A stretch of DNA of 34,289 nt from assembly GCA_020832455.1 (NCBI GenBank), contig JAFIEQ010000032.1:1-34289 (forward strand). Reading direction: 5' to 3'. Each line of letters starts with the position of its first letter. The stretch's first letter is position 1. This stretch comes from Nitriliruptoraceae bacterium (GTDB taxonomy: Bacteria; Actinomycetota; Nitriliruptoria; Nitriliruptorales; Nitriliruptoraceae). Below are positions 32,799-34,289 of this stretch, piece after piece. The notes under the pieces were generated by a model. It saw only the letters and a list, made by a program, of their open reading frames with translations. It made no database searches and was not told where the DNA came from. The position numbers and the translations under genes are program-made.

Positions 32799-33431
32799 TC
32801 AGGCGCGTGCGCGGGCCCGGTGCAGGGCGTGGCGGGTGACCTCGATCAGCAGTGCGCGCACGGACTCGCGGTCGCGGGCGTCGCACGGACGGATGGGGAC
32901 GTCCGCCGGGATCGCGAGCGCCTCACGGACCTCGTCCACGTGGTGGGCGGGCGCGCCGTCGAAGGTGTTGATGCCGACCACGAACGGCAACCCTCGCTGC
33001 TCGAAGTAGTCGATCGCCGGGAACCCGTCGGCCAGGCGGCGGGTATCGACCAGCGCCACGGCACCGACGGCCCCGCGGACGAGCTCGTCCCACATGAACC
33101 AGAACCGGTCCTGACCCGGGGTCCCGAACAGGTACAGCACCAGCCCGTCGCCGAGGGTGAGCCGCCCGAAGTCCATCGCGACCGTGGTCGTGGTCTTCTG
33201 CGCGACCTGGTCGGTGTCATCGACGCCGACGGAGGCGGCGGTCATCGCGGCCTCGGTCCGCAGCGGCTCGATCTCGCTGATCGCGCCGACCGCGGTGGTC
33301 TTGCCCACGCCGAAGCCGCCCGCGATGACGATCTTCGTCGAGACGGGGCCGGTCGCCGTGGAGGCTGTCGGCGGACGGGGGGAGGGGGCGGCTGGCGGCG
33401 CCAGCAGCCCGTCAACAGGCGCTGAGTCCAT
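32799..33431 (-). CDS. Conservon small GTPase (CvnD type)
   Basis: 210 residues. The P-loop is GGFGVGKTT near residue 37. The switch-II DxxG position is altered to LFGTPGQDRFWFMW, as usual for this actinobacterial family related to MglA and Ras-like GTPases, and GINTFDGAP stands at the NKxD region. Residues 1-30 are a Pro/Ala-rich extension. It overlaps the DUF742 gene by 20 nt. In conservons these GTPases form a membrane-side complex with a sensor kinase, a roadblock protein and the DUF742 protein, a G-protein-coupled-like module controlling development or metabolism. Confidence 0.92.
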   Translation of the reverse strand: MDSAPVDGLLAPPAAPSPRPPTASTATGPVSTKIVIAGGFGVGKTTAVGAISEIEPLRTEAAMTAASVGVDDTDQVAQKTTTTVAMDFGRLTLGDGLVLYLFGTPGQDRFWFMWDELVRGAVGAVALVDTRRLADGFPAIDYFEQRGLPFVVGINTFDGAPAHHVDEVREALAIPADVPIRPCDARDRESVRALLIEVTRHALHRARARA

Positions 33432-33759
33432 CGAGCAACCGTTCCAGGAGGGGGACGTCGGGACCGCCGTCGGCGGCCGTGCGGTGGATCGTGACCTCGC
33501 CGTCGGCGGCGAGGTCGCTGACCAGCACCCGGGCGACCCCGATGGGGACCGCGAGATCGACCGCCAGCTCGGCGATCGAGCACGGACTGGCCGCCTTGCG
33601 CAGGATGCGTCGTGCCTCGGTGACCCGGTGCGCTGCCCGTAGCCCCGCGCCCGCCCGGGCCTCGACCAGCGCTTCCAGGGGCAGATCGCCCGCTGGCCGC
33701 GTCCGGCCGCGCGTCACCATGTAGGGACGCACCAGGCGGTCGGGGTCGCTCGTGCTCAT
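33412..33759 (-). CDS. DUF742 protein of the conservon (CvnC type)
   Basis: 115 residues, the normal size. It starts with LVRPYMVTRGRTRP, followed by LPLEALVEA and a winged-helix-like part, SPCSIAELAVDLAVPIGVARVLVSDLAADGEVTIH, and ends PLLERLLDGL. It is a predicted small DNA- or protein-binding partner in the conservon. Its start overlaps the roadblock gene stop (ATGA), and its end overlaps the GTPase gene. Confidence 0.93.
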   Translation of the reverse strand: MSTSDPDRLVRPYMVTRGRTRPAGDLPLEALVEARAGAGLRAAHRVTEARRILRKAASPCSIAELAVDLAVPIGVARVLVSDLAADGEVTIHRTAADGGPDVPLLERLLDGLSAC

Positions 33760-34172
33760 CGTGGGAGTGCCGCCGCCAACTGGGAACGCAACGCCGGGGT
33801 CAGGACCTCGCCGACCTTGGCCGTCAGCAGGGCCATCTCGTAGCCGATGAGCCCGATGTCCCCGTCCTTCTCCGCGAGCACGGCGAGCATGCTCCCGTCG
33901 CTGATGGGGCTGACGAACAGGTAGCCCGCCGACATCTCGACGATCACCTGCTCCACCGCGCCGGCGTCGAACATCCGCGCGGCCCCGTGGGTGAGGCTGG
34001 CGAGCCCGGAGGCCACGGCGGAGAGGTGGTCGCCGGTGGCGCGGTCGAGCTGGTCCGACATCGCGATCAGCAGGCCGTCGGCGCTCACGACGAGCGCGTG
34101 GGTGATGCCGGGGACCCTGCGCGCCAGGTTCGCGACGAGGAAGTCGACGCCGTGGGGGACCGCGGTGTTCAT
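33756..34172 (-). CDS. Roadblock/LC7 domain protein of the conservon (CvnB type)
   Basis: 138 residues. The longin-like roadblock fold is clear: FLVANLARRVPGITHALVVSADGLLIAMSD, DHLSAVASGLASLTHGAARMFDAG, VEMSAGYLFVSPISDGSMLAVLAE, and DIGLIGYEMALLTAKVGEVLTP. Such proteins act as regulators of the partner GTPase at 32799-33431. Both ends overlap neighbours by 4 nt, so the four genes are translated in step. Confidence 0.94.
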   Translation of the reverse strand: MNTAVPHGVDFLVANLARRVPGITHALVVSADGLLIAMSDQLDRATGDHLSAVASGLASLTHGAARMFDAGAVEQVIVEMSAGYLFVSPISDGSMLAVLAEKDGDIGLIGYEMALLTAKVGEVLTPALRSQLAAALPR

Positions 34173-34289
34173 GCGTGCTCCTCCGACTCGGTGGGGCTCT
34201 GCAGGTCGGTGCGCGCGGCGCGGGTGGACGCCTGGAAGGCGCTCAGGGCCCGCCGTGCCTCCGGCGGGGACAGGGTCGCGCGCTCCGAC
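34169..34289 (-). CDS. Conservon sensor histidine kinase (CvnA type), C-terminal end only
   Basis: The last 39 codons of a frame entering from the window edge. It has SPPEARRALSAFQASTRAARTD and ends TESEEHA; the TGA overlaps the roadblock start (ATGA). The FQ-containing helix and disordered acidic end fit the tail of the nitrate-sensor-like kinases that open conservons. Identity rests mainly on gene order. Confidence 0.7.
   Translation of the reverse strand, partial: SERATLSPPEARRALSAFQASTRAARTDLQSPTESEEHA

Overview
The window is very GC-rich and densely packed. Genes lie on both strands, third codon positions are almost all G or C, and GTG starts and 4-nt stop/start overlaps are common. The gene set is that of an actinobacterium (Actinomycetota): a sufR-B-D-Rieske-C-S-U-T operon, a conservon (sensor kinase / roadblock / DUF742 / small GTPase), a MoeZ-type ThiF-rhodanese fusion, a SigE-type ECF sigma factor, and TANNNT-type -10 elements with apparently leaderless genes. 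A deep-branching or poorly sampled actinobacterium is my inference; no rRNA is present to test it.

Layout. 1-543: a biotin carboxylase gene (minus) cut off by what looks like the end of an ISL3-type insertion sequence; this is probably also where the contig ends. 786-3444: a Gmad2-type lipoprotein, then an ECF sigma factor with a membrane-anchored partner. 3524-7211 (minus): an exported Ig-domain protein, an acyl-CoA carboxyltransferase (methylcrotonyl-CoA carboxylase beta type) and a YqeY protein. 7257-9034: a troubled stretch with C/G homopolymer palindromes, a histone-like Lys/Ala-rich protein with a clear promoter and possible operator, a small unknown gene, and a roughly 100-nt poly-G tract that has replaced the 5' end of a saccharopine-dehydrogenase-like gene. 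10103-12995: a membrane protein and the RecD2 helicase. 13051-14799 (minus): a FabL-like SDR lacking its catalytic Tyr, and two small unknown genes rich in Cys and His. 14951-19274: an operon of circularly permuted ATP-grasp, alpha-E and transglutaminase-like proteins, followed by a c-di-GMP-binding PilZ protein. 19275-19889: a gene-free stretch with the suf promoter and operator. 19890-27005: the suf Fe-S assembly operon. 27022-29280 (minus): a GAF-PAS-GGDEF-EAL protein. 29463-30671 (minus): a thiolase. 30885-32060: MoeZ. 32054-32761 (minus): thiamine pyrophosphokinase. 32799-34289 (minus): the conservon, whose kinase runs off the edge.

Functional links. The suf genes form a complete SUF machine with its own repressor and a candidate operator across the promoter. 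The GGDEF-EAL protein could make or degrade the c-di-GMP read by the PilZ protein. The carboxylase, thiolase and SDR point to acyl-CoA or branched-chain metabolism but are not in one operon. The least understood system is the ATP-grasp / alpha-E / transglutaminase operon, whose natural product or target is not established. It has an apparently leaderless promoter over a palindrome and no Anbu peptidase nearby.
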